64,000 nt of DNA from the NCBI GenBank assembly GCA_907164885.2, contig OU015498.1, positions 86,254,142 to 86,318,141 of the forward strand, given 5' to 3'. Numbering within the stretch: position 1 is the first letter of the stretch; the number at the start of each line of letters is the position of its first letter. Below are positions 21,345 through 33,804 of this stretch, one piece after another. This DNA is from Dolomedes plantarius. Its lineage: Eukaryota > Arthropoda > Arachnida > Araneae > Dolomedidae. The translations under genes and the position numbers were made by a program. Below the pieces are notes generated by a model. The model saw nothing but the letters and a program-made list of their open reading frames with translations, had not been told where the DNA came from and did not search any database.

Positions 21345-24300
21345 TAAGAACAAACAAGCATAAGAGAAATAAAACGTCCATGAACCGAAAAGTGTCCTAT
21401 CTATCCAATAATATCCAGACATAAACATAGAAATACGTATTAATAAGATATTCATTATACGTTTTTATGAATTACTGTGATATTATTGATACATTTAATC
21501 TTTAAAAATTGTTTTTTGATTAATGAAGTATTTTGTAAGTGTATATTATGATTAGTTTCTCATGAAAATGCCTTGTTTTGAAAGCTTTTGCAATGCACTT
21601 CCAAATTTAAAAAAAAAAAACACCTCTAACCATCGAAGCTCATCATGAGAACTGTAGGACATCTTATTTCAAAATTATTTTAGGAGGCGAGTCATCGAAC
21701 GTCTAAAGACTCCCAGAGCGAGGGGTATCCGTCAGGCAAATTTTCAAATGATTCTGTTTGTGTATCAATTAATTGACTTTATTGGTTCCACATGAATATG
21801 CTCCTTCACAGATATCAAATCAACATGCTAGAGGGAAAAGAATACATAGAAGAGCCTTCACGACTTAAGGCAAAAGAAAAAACGGCAGGCGGTACAGAAA
21901 TTAGTGTTTAGTTTTCTTGGTAATGGTATCATCTCCTCATCAGAAGTCGTTCAGTTTCCAGTCTCGGTTACGAGTTACGGCATTTTGGCATCGACGGAAA
22001 TACGACATTGCGTTGTTCCTTTGAAATTCCCGAGCTGTACAATAATATCAGATTCCTGTTGAATAAACTATACATAAAAGATAATATAGATTTTTGTGGT
22101 GCCATGCTAAAAATGTTTCAGCATTTTCAGCAAGAAAAAATCACCGAGTGTACAGAAAGATATTTCTTTGTTTATGCGATTAATTTAGAAGATGATACGT
22201 AGGACATTAAGGATTATCGTGCAGAATATCCACAGGAAAATGAAAATGACAAACATTTCTGCTCTTGACTATATTGCATGAGGTTTCATTAGAGAAGTTC
22301 TTTTTATTTAACCGTCAAAAGACCCGAGAAAGTCGTAGTTAATAAAAATAAAAGATGCTAGATTCCATAGAAATACGTATTACATATTCTTGGTTGTGGC
22401 GTCATTTCCCAGTTTCCTAACAATTTTGAGGTAGTTCAATTTCAGTTTCGATCTCTGATTGTTGTATTCTGAAATTGATGGGAATTAGACTTTTAACAGA
22501 CCCTTTAAAATTCACGCGCTATCAAGTAATGTGGATTTCTTACAAAATCAATTATGATAAAAGTTTGTATAGTCTTGCCGAGTTACTCCTCACAACTTTT
22601 TCATGCATTCACTAATTTAATTTACTTTTCAGCCGGTTAATTGAATATACATTAATTGTTCATACTTATGCATGAACAATTGTATGAAGTTATGTATCAT
22701 ACTTATTATGTCCTACTGAATAAGACAGGTAACAGAAGTTTACTAATACCAATTATGAAAGTATCTATATAGTATCCATTCTTTTTTACTTGAAAGAGCT
22801 TGCATAAATGTGAAATCCATAATGAACCTCAATATTCACACATAGAAAAACTCAGAATAGTAAGGATTTTCAAATGTTATGTAGTCCTTTTTTCATACTG
22901 CTATACAACTTATTCCACGTATTGCTTATAAATATGATGGTTTTATTTTACGATCTCTTCATATAAGAACAGATAGTTTTTCATCGGATTTATTATATTC
23001 ATATAATTTTCAAGGTGTTTGATGAATCTTACAACACGCAGAATATAACAATTTCGGTCATACAAACCCTTTTTCATAGAATATTCAATACGCAGGATAT
23101 TGAAAATTATACCCACGCGATTGAGTTATTTGCCTGCCCTGTAGTTTATTAATTATAATTTATATCCATTGTACCTTTCTTAAAACTTTAAAAGGGCTAT
23201 TGATTAACATTTAACATTCATTTCATATGTTTTGTCATTAATGTACTTTTCAAAATTTTAGCATTTTAAGTAAACGACCAATTTACTATGAAGGATTTAC
23301 TTACTCTGTGCCAGTCCCGTTTAGTTAACTGGCTGTAGGATATTAAATCAGTCCATAGCCAATTGATCCTTAAGAAGGGAAAATCCTCAACTACTTAGTT
23401 AAGTAAAACTTACGGACAAAAATCGATTATGATTGGTTGGTTGGTTGTATGAGTACTACGGCCATCTATTATTAAACGAGGAAATCGGCTAAGCACTTTT
23501 CAATGTGTGTGCTGACTTATGATTTAATTGAATCATCTCTCTTAGAATGTGAAGATGGCGTTATTCTTTGCTTAACTAAAGTAAAGAAAACCGTTATCTA
23601 TGTTCTCTTAATTGCTCAAAGAGTAGAAGTTGAAACTTTGACGTCAAGTAGTGTTGATTATATTACGTAATTCATTAGCACAAATAATCAATATATAGGA
23701 ATGTATTTTTCGAGTTAAGTGGATTTTTGTGTTAATCAGTTGAGTTCTATTTAAATCACTAATCCTTTTAATGCAGAGGCATATATTTTTAGAAAACTGC
23801 CTGCTTGTAATAAAATGAACTTGATTTTGATTCAGGTTTAGAAGAACTTTTCACTATTGAATCGATAGAAGCCATTTGTTAATAACAAATGCTATGTCTT
23901 GGACGTTATATATTTTAAAAAAATAATAAATAGTTCTTTCCTATTGGTTCATCTTTCAGTTATAGGATAAAAGAGACCATTGAAAACAATTTATTTAAAT
24001 TGTTACTGTGGCAAATGAGAAATTTCCACTTCTTTTTATTTATTATCTTCCTTTATTATTTAAAATATTAAAACAAATTTTAAAGTTGGTTATGAAATTT
24101 ATTTTGATCTAAAAATTCTGAAACTTTTCGTGAAAGCTTTTAACCATTCCGTACATGCATATCCCTGAAATGTAAATTCAAATAGCCCACCAGATTTTAA
24201 ATTTATTTAACTGGATGATAACCTCCAATGTTAAAGTTATTAATAACGATCCTACGAAATAATATATATATATATTTATATTTCTCACATTATTGCTAAC

Positions 24301-25235
24301 AAATTGAAGCAAATATTACTAGTTGAAGCAAGATAAATAAATGTGTTAAAAGGTATATTATAAGTTCTATCAAAGACTTGAAAGATTATTGATGTTTGAT
24401 ATTTTGGTTGATCTCAGTTTTGTCTTAAAAACCTGGTCAGTTAGTTGACTTGAAAATATGTTGTCGTTTGGCACTAACCCATCAAAATAAATTTTCAGTG
24501 TTTTTTATTTAATACCTAATGGTGTAAAAGCCAGAGTTATCTTTATTTAGTAGTATATTATAATTATTTCAAATTAGTTTATGGAAATAAATGGGATTTC
24601 CTGAAGCTCAAAGTTACCATTATCTTGAAAGAACTTAAAGTATTTGTATAGCAGTCAAAAGAAATTTCCTTACATTCACAAGTTCACGGGAGATTATAAT
24701 TAAATGTCAATGATTCAAGATGGAAATAATAAAAAGTTAGTAAATTTAAATCGAAAGTTAACAAAAATGTATAAAAAGAATTAATTGAAACTTTATAAGC
24801 CTCTTACTCAGCTTTTCTAAAAATGTTCCATTTTTTCCCCCGAAATATTGACTAAAAGATTATCAGGTCATAATAAAAAATCAATTGTAAAATAGCTATA
24901 TCCTCAGCAGCAACTTGCCATTTGTTATTCAGAAGTCATGCACAACTTAGAGTAGTCTCTTGTCGATTTCTCAAAAAGTGTATAGTTTTATCTTTTAAAG
25001 AAAGTTATACTAAGGGATTTTGAGATAGCTTGGGAATATAGCTGTCTAAGAACATTGTATTTTTTTCAATATATTATGCACTTTTAACTATCATGGGATT
25101 AATTTATATTTATAGCCCATAAAGAAATTTATATTTACGTATATATGCAGTACCAATTAATTGAGTGGTATGGTTCGGATATCTGATTGAGGTACTTTTT
25201 AAAAACGAGAGAGAGTTCTATTGATAAACACTATA
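21345..25235. other. Mostly A+T-rich DNA without genes
   Basis: I see no supported gene. Two segments, about 21920-22090 and 22385-22560, are weakly alike (both have CTTGG near the start and TTTRAAATTC with a GCTRT word later), perhaps an old duplication. A small hairpin with 10 bp perfect arms (AATTGTTCAT) lies at 22654-22681. A 64-codon open frame at 22008 has no recognised motif. A (TA)n-like patch is near 24260. Confidence 0.5.
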
Positions 25236-25237
25236 TC

Positions 25238-26114
25238 CAGGGCCGGATTAACCCACTTTGGGTTCCTAGACATTTTCTTCTTACCGGGCCCCCTCCCTCT
25301 CCCACGAGAAATAGAGCACACAAAAAATATAAAACAATAAATAAAACGAAACTAAATAAATAAAACAAAACAAATCTTAAATTTTTATTAATAAAGATAT
25401 TTAAGATACAACAATAAATTTTAGTTTTCTAGAAAAGTTTGAACAATCTGTTTATACATTTAAAAAAAATGAAATTTATTTTATTAAATGTCTAACAAAA
25501 GTAAGTATATAAATATGAATAAACTTTATTTAAAAATTATGTTTTCTTGTCTTTAATTCAGGAAAATTATCAATTTTTTCAACATAATTAATATTATCCA
25601 AATCATTTTGTTCGATGTATAAAACAGCTAAAGAATTTAATTTTGATTGACTCTGAGTTTCGTAAATAATTTTTTACGCGTTTTAATACAGGGAATGACC
25701 TTTAACCAGATGCATTTGATATAGGCAAAGTTAAAAATGTTCGCAAACATATTTCTATATATTTTAAATGTTGATACTATTTTTGTGCTCTTTATAAATT
25801 GCAGCATATCAGATGGCAACGTTAAGTTTCGTATAGTTAATATTATTCTTATCGCTATAAAAAAAGTTCTAAATTATTGGTAGTTTTACTTTCAATAAGA
25901 AGAAACATAATAACACATTTACTTTAGATTTTAAATATTCACAATAACCATGTAAAACGCAATATACTTTTGTTTATTTGTTTATTACATACAGTTGTCC
26001 AACAGAAAAGTAAACTGTTTACAAATCTTTTCAAAATAGACAGATTTACCGGGCCCTTCAAAAAACCGTGCTCTAGACATCTGTCTCATTTGTCTATGCG
26101 ATGATCCGACCTTG
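25238..26114. mobile_element. hAT-like non-autonomous element
   Basis: The left end CAGGGCCGGATTAACC and the complement of the right end, CAAGGTCGGATCATCG, are degenerate inverted repeats of hAT form. The subterminal words TAGACAT and GGGCCC also occur on both sides. The 8 bp flanks (ACTATATC and ACTTTAAC) agree in part. The 877 bp interior is A+T-rich with no transposase. Confidence 0.6.
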
Positions 26115-26149
26115 ACTTTAACAGTAGAATTCTGTAAGTATTTTTATAT

Positions 26150-26850
26150 TACAGTCGCACAACAAAAGTTCTCGACAATAGAAAACAGCTTATCATTTCT
26201 TGAGACTCGTCAAAACTTCCTTGCTCTTTTCGTGACAGCATCTAAAAATCCTGGAGACGAAAGCCTTCAAGTCCAATTTTCCCCTACCTAAGCGCCCGCA
26301 TTGCAAATTGCAAATAGCGCAATTCAATAGTGGCGGATCTGTGACTGTTTTTGTTTTCGCCCCCCCCACACCCCCACCCTCCGAATACGCGATTACCGCT
26401 ATCTCTGTGTTAATGAGAGCAATTCGATTTCAGTTACGAGTCTTTTGCTGACACAATGGCATATCTTTGCGGGGCCCTGACAGACGCCTTGCGGATCTGG
26501 AAATTAATCATAAAATTACAGGCTCCGCACATTCATTCATTCCCATCAATATCCATCTCGGCAAAGAAAGGCGCCTTTTGTAATTGAATCAAAAGAAGAC
26601 ACTGGCTGCTTGCGAGTTAATCAGAAAGGGTGTCTCATATCTCCTCCCTCATTTGTCATTGCTCTCTTTTATCCGATTATTTTACAGAGAGAATTCCCTG
26701 CTCGAAGAGTCATCATGGAAATGGATTCATAACCTGAAGAATTTCGAGTGAGGAATAATTCTTGACAAGCGGGAGTCGGAAGGGGAGGTGGGGGGAGTGG
26801 GGGAGCAATGAATCCTCAAAATTGTACCCAGCAATCCTACGGAGAGATTT
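26150..26850. other. Candidate conserved noncoding segment
   Basis: A long unique stretch of balanced composition with words typical of homeodomain sites (ATTAATCATAAAATTA, TTAATGAG, GTAATTGAATC) and no repeats or domains. C-runs lie near 26363-26380 and a G-run region near 26780-26805. Host regulatory DNA is a reasonable guess only. Confidence 0.3.
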
Positions 26851-26859
26851 TTCTCATCC

Positions 26860-29205
26860 TTTAAATATTAATTTGCGATAAGCGCAGTGTTTTTGTTTTA
26901 AAAAATTAGTTTTATTGACTTTTTTTTTTCTTTCCTTCTCGTGGCCCAATGCTCGTCGGATATCCATGGAGAACAGGAAAAAACATATCAATAATAATTT
27001 TCTATCTGTTGCGCTTAACCGTTTATTTGTCTTTCTTTAAATATCTGCAGCGCTTTGTTTTAAAATTAATGACGACATTGATATACCATGAATTTACATT
27101 AGCCGCCGATGGCTTGCGCTTTTGTGGGTTTTTTTTTGTGTTTTTGTTTTTGAAATTTCTATTTGTGATTTCATTTCGGAATTTTCGTGTGTTAATAAAT
27201 AAAACGATTTTTCTTAATCTGTTTGTGACTGGGCTAATTTTTTAAGGAGTGAAATATTGAGCTAAATCACTTGGGTTCTTGATGAAAGCGTGGAAGGTAT
27301 TTAGAAGAAAAATCAATAAAAATATTTTTCTTTTTTTAAGTGGAATTAAATTAAGAAATATTACTTTTGCGTTGAGGTTTGAAATCAAAGATTTGTATTT
27401 CTCTTTTGGATAATTATGAAGAAATTCACAAAACATAAGTATGATATTTTTGTTATCTAATGCAAAAATAAGATTTAAGTTAGATATAATAAAGCGTTAA
27501 AACACGTCTAATGATTTTGGAGAAGTAATTTCTAATTCAGTGACTAAATCTTTATTGCTTTTTCTTATATTCTTCTGACCAATTTTGCTCCTTTATTATA
27601 CGGTAAAAAATATAAAAACTCCACCTCCATGAAAGGTTTTGATTAGAAATTTTTAATGAATTCAAGGCTGGGAGCTGAAGAAAACCAAAAACAATTTTGA
27701 AAATTCATAGATTTTTATGACTTAGGGGTCTTGTTTCTAAAAATTTCGTGGAAAAAATTAATGTTAGAGGAAATTGAATTAAACTATTTCTTTTAACTCT
27801 TTTTTGGGGACAATTTAATTTTTCTTAAATCAGAACTGCTATTATGTTAGTATTTTAGAATGTAAAGCTGCTGCGGTCTGTTACAGTGTTTTTATTACAT
27901 TACTGTTCCGCAGAATCGTTTCTCTTGCCACTTATCTTTATTTACTGTGTTAAAGTTGTTAAAAAAGTCATTGAATATATTAATTGTTCCTCTCTTCAGA
28001 AGAAAACTTCCTTTAGTAGAATACTGGTGGGTTCAAATTTCCTTTCAGAATGATGGTCATAATGATAATTACTAAAGTTTTAAAATCGTAAATTTTTTAG
28101 CGAAAGTAAAAAATATTTGTATTTGAATTAGGTGGCCATTAAGAATCTGTCAGTATCAAAGAAATTCCCCAAAACGTTTAAAGGAGTACAGTTTATCGGA
28201 TAAATTAAAACTTCAAGGGTTATTTAGTAATATCGTCTTCAAATACGGTTTCTGTGAAACACTTAATGTTCATGTTTTTACTGAGATGTCCGCAGAAATG
28301 CTTCCTGTTTCAGTATATTTAAAAATACTTTAAATCTGTGGGGTCAGAAGCAGGTATGGATACGTTCTCAATTTAGTCTTTGGTTAAATGCTTACGTACT
28401 AGATTTTTTTTCAAATGTTATAAAGCATAAAGCATACAGACAGACATATATGCATTAATCTTATATCTGTTGTAGCATTCCCACACTGACAAGAAAATAA
28501 AATTTCGTCATTTTTGAAAGCATCATAATAATTTCATTTTTTTCCAAATTCATGTCTGTCTCAATTTACTCTGTTAATCAAACATGTAGAAAGGAAAAAA
28601 AGCCTAATAAGCCCTGGAAAAAAGCCCTGTTAAAACAAGAAAGATTTCCAACAACTCTACGTCATTTCAAAATTTAGGAATCTTTACGATTCGCAAATGA
28701 GACTTCTTCTAGAAGCACTTTTGATTCTTATTTACTGTCAAATAAAATAGAGAAAACCAAACCCCTGAAAATCAGTGGAGTTCTGAAATAGCGAGAGAAG
28801 GGCGTAGAGCTCATAGAGGGAACACGTCATCAGAGGCGCTTATTGTCTCTCTATAAAAACGCTACTCTTCCTCAATCTCTGCTCCCTCTGGTATCCTCAG
28901 TAAAAAAGTATCTCCCTCCGTCTTTTACGATTGTTTTCCTGCGGTTTCGTTCTCCCCTCTCCCCTCCCGCGGTTTTGTTCTATTGCCCCCCATTTTCGAA
29001 AAGCAGGATTTCCTTCTTTCTTTCATCTCCCTCCCCACATTTCGACTAAAGTGGTAGAGAAATTGGTCTCCAAAGACCTTTTGCCAAGCATCATTTTATG
29101 GTTATGCATTCCACTTTCTCAGCTACAATAAAATCGGTTGTGCAACTTGATTTCCTGTTATGCACTTTTCTATCTGCCGCTCTTTTTTATTTGAAGTTTT
29201 TTTTT
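26860..29205. other. A+T-rich DNA; pyrimidine-rich patch at 28.8-29.1 kb
   Basis: Open frames in this stretch are low-complexity. Around 28851 CTATAAAAAC is followed by pyrimidine-rich sequence, but I see no initiator at the expected distance and no gene downstream. Confidence 0.5.
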
Positions 29206-29609
29206 TATTTACTTTTTACAGCTATGAGCTCTCCCACCGAAAGTTTTTTGACTCCAGGATTTGTGTTTTTTTTATATACACACGTGATTTGTGCCTTTTA
29301 CGGTTTGAATTTTTTTTTCTAAATAGAGATTATCTTCTAGTACGTTGAACAATGGGACTTTTCTAGTGTTACCCTAGGAAGAGAAATATAATCTTTTGCT
29401 TTTTTTTTTTGCTTTGCGATACTGCGCATAGAAACTGTTTGTACTGAGCATTAATAAAAGGTCAGAAAATGTTACAAATTGCTCATTAAAAAGAAATTTA
29501 GTTACAGTTTATAATGAATAATATTAAAAATTAATTATTTAACTTATTCCTTTCAATGAATGAGTTAAATAATTAAAATGAATGAAATTTACTACTGATT
29601 TCTTAAATA

Positions 29610-29938
29610 CAGTCTAACCCCATTATAACGAACTTCAAGGGACCAAAGGTTTTGTTCTCTTTATCCGGTGGTTCGCTGTATCCGAACCGTTAAGAAAAAT
29701 GCTAGAGTTCACAAAATGTATAACTCATTAGTTGCAATGTGTATTCAATAATAATGTATTAAAAAATGATAAAATCTATTAAAAATGATAATTAATGAAT
29801 TAACCAGACTAAAATCGATTACATTAAACTGACGCAATAATAATTAAATTACGTATATTAGGAAAACAATGGGACCAAAATTTTCGTTCGTTATATCCGT
29901 GAGTTTGTTGTATACCGGATGCGCTATAGCAGAGAATG
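29610..29938. mobile_element. pogo/Tigger-like miniature element
   Basis: This 329 bp block interrupts repeat unit 1 and is absent from unit 3, whose sequence supplies the empty site. It lies between TA dinucleotides (29608-29609, 29939-29940). The left end CAGTCTAACCCCATTATAAC, with GAACTTCAAGGGACC behind it, is of the pogo/Tigger kind. The right end is a poor inverted match. Two internal direct copies of GGGACCAAA followed by TTATCCG- or TATATCCG-type text lie near the ends. Confidence 0.65.
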
Positions 29939-30690
29939 TAATGGAATTTTCAAATAGAACTGAATATTTACATTTGTCTTAAGATCATACAACATTATTT
30001 TGTTTGATTTATGCCAAAGAAATGTTAATTTTACACCATTGATATTTATAATGTTGATTGAGACATATAATATAAAGCCTGAGCTCGTGTTGTTAAACCA
30101 TTACTGCTAACAAAAGTTCTTGGTAGAAAAGGTTGTTTGAAGTATATAAAATGATGTAATGGGGTATTTGGAGAGTTAATTATACATATTTCATTATACT
30201 TTGGTTTACAGTCAGTTCTTTTAAGTTTCTTTTTGGTTGTTGTTGATTTACTTTTTTCAGCTATGAGGTCTCCTGGCGAAAGTTTTTTGACTCCAGGATT
30301 TTTTTTTATATATAGACACTTGATTTGTGCCTGTTACGTTTTGATTTTTTTTTCTGAGTAGAGGTTATCGTCTATTTCGCTGAACAACGGGACTTCTATA
30401 GTGTTACCCTAGACAGAGAACTATGATTTTTGCTTTTCTTACTTTGCGATACTGGGAAGCGAAACTTTTCTAGTATTGAACATTAAGAAAAGGTTGAAAA
30501 GTGTCACAAATTCTTCACGAAAATTAAGTTAAATTAGTTAATTTAGTTACAGTTTATTATGAACGATATTGAAAATTGATTATTTAAATTATTTCTTTCA
30601 ATGAATCTGATTGTTTTTTTCTGAATAGAGACTGTTTTCTAGTACGCTGAACAACGAGACTTCCCTAGTGTTATCCTAGGAAGAGAAATA

Positions 30691-31586
30691 CAGAAGGTCA
30701 TTCGCACTTTATGGAAATGATTTTGATAGTTAAGTTTTATGTATAGTGAATTAATTTTGGCATTACTTGAGACTTTTTGGATTTTTAATTTGCCGTTGTA
30801 ACAAAATACTATCATGAATCCCTTTGGGAACTTTTCTGTACGCTGACGAAACCATTTCGTATGGTCATTCCCGTCAGTTGAGCAATAGAAAAGTGATCTT
30901 TTTTTATTACAGTCACTTAAATACACCCCTGCCTCATCGAGTGTTCCCGCAAATTTCTCTTTTTCCGCAGCTAGGTGTTTTTCAGATAATTTTCTAAAAT
31001 TTGTTTTTCTTTCGGCAATATGCTTTGGCAAAAGCAGATGAACTTTAGGTTTAAACATCTCTTTTAACTTCAAATCTTTATGAATGATTTTACTTACAGT
31101 GCCAGAAGAGATTCCTAGTTTCGATGCAATGGGTCTTTGAGTCGGAAAATTTTCTTTTAGGATCAGAGACTTAGGATCAGAGACTTTCTTTTAGGATCAG
31201 AGACACTTTCTTGATATTTACCTGCGTTCGAACAGTCTTAGGATGAGGTTTTCGGTCATGTTGTAATTGTTACTTTCAGTTAGCCGTTTTTTCCTTTCAA
31301 ATTTAATATATTATAAATAAGTGCTTTTAAAGGTCATAACCGCGATTTTTGCATCGCTTTGTAATTTGTTGATACGAATATTTCTCCTCGGAAAACGCAG
31401 TTACGTAACCTTCGAGCCACCTATCAATTTTAGGAGCCATTTTCAAAATAAATGTTTTATTTTACATTCCAATTAAAATAAAACAGTAGCAGACGATTAT
31501 TCTGAAATTGTGAAATTTCGATTTCAAAATGCAAACGACAAAAATAAATTACAAAATCGTTTCCATAATGTGCGAACGACCTTCTG
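30691..31586 (-). mobile_element. Tc1/mariner-related element, internally deleted (copy B)
   Basis: The 896 bp element has ends starting CAGAAGGTCATTCGCACTTT; TA flanks both sides (30689-30690, 31587-31588). It interrupts repeat unit 3. It is a deleted sibling of the element at 33663-34888, in opposite orientation, and lacks the C-terminal third of the transposase. A 12-base word, AGGATCAGAGAC, is present three times near 31160-31204 but once in the sibling. Confidence 0.88.
30720..31440 (-). pseudogene. Mariner-type transposase fragment (copy B)
   Basis: The minus strand starts at the ATG near 31440 (MAPKI-type N-terminus shared with copy A), with helix-turn-helix text EEKYSYQQI. Several stops and frameshifts follow. 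The frame then recovers from about 31073: HIAERKTNFRKLSEKHLAAE, then the first catalytic Asp in GTLDEAGVYLSDCNKK, then FPKGFMIVFCYNGKLKIQK. The other two catalytic residues are removed by the internal deletion. Not functional. Confidence 0.8.
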
Positions 31587-32049
31587 TAGAGTGTTTTGCT
31601 CTTCTTACTTTGCGGTACTGGGAAGTGAAACTTTGCTAGTGTTGAACATTTAGAAAAGGTTAAAAAATGTTGCTAATTGTTGCTACAGTTTATTATGAGT
31701 AACGTTGAAAATCAATTATTTATATTATTTCTTTCAATGAATCTGGATGAAATTTATGACTGATTTAAAAAATGATAGAATTTTCAATGGAACTGAACAT
31801 TTACATTTGTCCTACGATCCTATAAATTATTTTGTTTAATTCACTCCAAGGTTATGTTAATTTTTCACCATTAAAATTTATAATGTTGATTGAGGAATAT
31901 ATAAAACCTGTGCTCATTTGTTAAACTTTCTATTACTTCTAACAAAATTTCTTGGGGAAAAAGTATGTTGAAACATGTAAAGTGTTTTTAAAGAGTTCAT
32001 TATTCATAATTAATTATACTTTAGCATACAGACAGTTTATATGGTGTTT

Positions 32050-32753
32050 AAAACAAAAGGTTTTTCCACTAATATGCTGTCAAAAAAACTTATGGCAATT
32101 TTTAAATTTAATAAAAGTATTTAAAGTGCACTGGTAAATAGAGGACAAAAATTTTAAAAATAAATAATTATAAATTTGATACAATAAATGTTTTGGGTTT
32201 CTATGAGATCCAAAAGTAATTCATCTACTAATATATTGAATTTTTTTCTCGGTCTTGAGAAGATAATTTAACTGGGATCAGATTTCAAATTTTCAACATG
32301 ATAAAAACAATATAATGCAATGTCGAAGGGGGAATTTTTTTAAAAAAATTTTGTCACGTCATTTCTTATTCATATTTTCCGGGAACATAACAATATAATA
32401 CCTGCTATAAATTTTACAATCAACTCTTTGGTGCATTAATGTTGTCATCAAAATTTAATATTTTGTTGTAATTAGAAGAGAAGAAATTGAATTTGTTGGT
32501 TTCAAGAGCCCTATGGTTATTTTTTGCAAGTCGGGGGCCAAATAGTACAGGCCAAAGAGATTATTCGGAATAAAGAAATACGTTAAAAAATCACTTTAAA
32601 GTTATTTCACTTATATTCAACATTCATTTTAGTTAAACCTGTATACATCAATAACTTTCTGTTCAAAATACATGTACATTTTTTAAATATCTTTATGCAC
32701 AAGATTCATGAAATATATGTATATATACATATATTATTCCTCACAAACTGTAA

Positions 32754-32802
<49 letters not shown>

Positions 32803-33660
32803 ATAAACGAAAATTTTTATACTAAATTCTGAAGCTATATTCACTGCTAGTACGTTTTAGGAAATTCATATTAATATTCCTTTATAACTTAAGCATAATT
32901 TTCTGAATGATCTGCATCATTAACTAGAAATTAATTGCGAATCATACTTACTCCCAAATGCAATTCAAATTTTTTTTATCAGAAATATCAACAGTCCTTC
33001 TAATCGCGGGTTCTACCTGTAAAAATATCTTTTCCTTCGTTATTAAACAAGTGCTAGAAAACTATCAATTGGTATTTTTCGGGAATTTTTTCGCCAAATA
33101 GGAAAAAAAAAATAACAGAGAGAACTAATTATAAGCAATCCCTTAACATTTTTGTCCCAATATTAAAGTAATGCTTTCATTTATTTTTTTAATGCAGGAG
33201 GATATATAGTTTACCCCGAGTAGGTGCAACATGACGTTTGACACTGTCAATACATGCAGTAATCTAAGCGGAGACGCTGTTCTGAAAGCATCTTTATGGT
33301 ATTCATAAATATAGCTATTTAGAAATCTATGTTTGCAAGTATAATTTTAAAAACTTTTAACTGAAAATGAACTTTTGAAAAGGAATCCTTATAGAGATTT
33401 AAGACTCTTTAAGAAATTCATATTTGTGCTAATTTTAAAAAAAATCACGATTTACTTGATACTTGACTTGAAAATTGTTTGTAATACGTTTTCAAATTTA
33501 GGTCTTAGGAAAACATTGAAAATTTCCGCATGGGAAGAGGAGGTATTAAGATCACCAAGATAAGTATTTAATTAAAAAATATATTGATAAATTTATCACA
33601 CATTTATGTATAAAATTTTTTAATTCTTTCTTCTTATGTTCATTGCATAAATATGACAAG
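32050..33660. other. A+T-rich DNA, nothing recognised
   Basis: It contains the (TA)n run at 32757-32799. The 62-codon open frame at 33375 has no motif. Confidence 0.55.
32757..32799. repeat. (TA)n microsatellite
   Basis: Pure TA run. Confidence 0.95.
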
Positions 33661-33727
33661 CACAGAAGTTCATTCGCACTTTATGGAAACGATTTTGTAA
33701 TTTATTTTTTGTTGTAAATTATATTTT

Positions 33728-33778
33728 GTCCAATCAAAACAAAACAGTATCTCTGATACTGTTTTGTTTTGATTGGAC
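33728..33778. repeat. Perfect 24 bp hairpin inside copy A
   Basis: Arms 33728-33751 and 33755-33778 (right arm starts GATACTGTTTTGTTTTGATT) are exact reverse complements separated by TCT. The sibling copy B has only the right-arm sequence at the same place, so the left arm was added in copy A. It lies about 26 bases before the transposase ATG. Confidence 0.95.
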
Positions 33779-33804
33779 TGTAAAATAAAAGATTTATTTT
33801 GAAA

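Larger units (their letters stand above)
29208..32045 (+). repeat. Local array of three diverged repeat units
   Basis: Unit 1 is about 29208-30230 (with an insertion at 29610-29938), unit 2 about 30243-30605, and unit 3 begins mid-unit at about 30606 and runs to 32045 (with an insertion at 30691-31586). All share blocks such as AGTTTTTTGACTCCAGGATT (units 1, 2), GTGTTACCCTAG, and TTAGTTACAGTTTAT-like text. The units do not encode a protein I recognise. Confidence 0.85.

Noticed and set aside
22008..22202. 64-codon frame of fairly mixed composition
   Set aside because: No recognisable motif, no splice context, and the surrounding segment may be an old noncoding duplication.
28843..29131. Overlapping frames and a TATA-like CTATAAAAAC at 28851
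   Set aside because: Frames are low-complexity over pyrimidine tracts. No initiator lies about 30 bases downstream and no gene follows.
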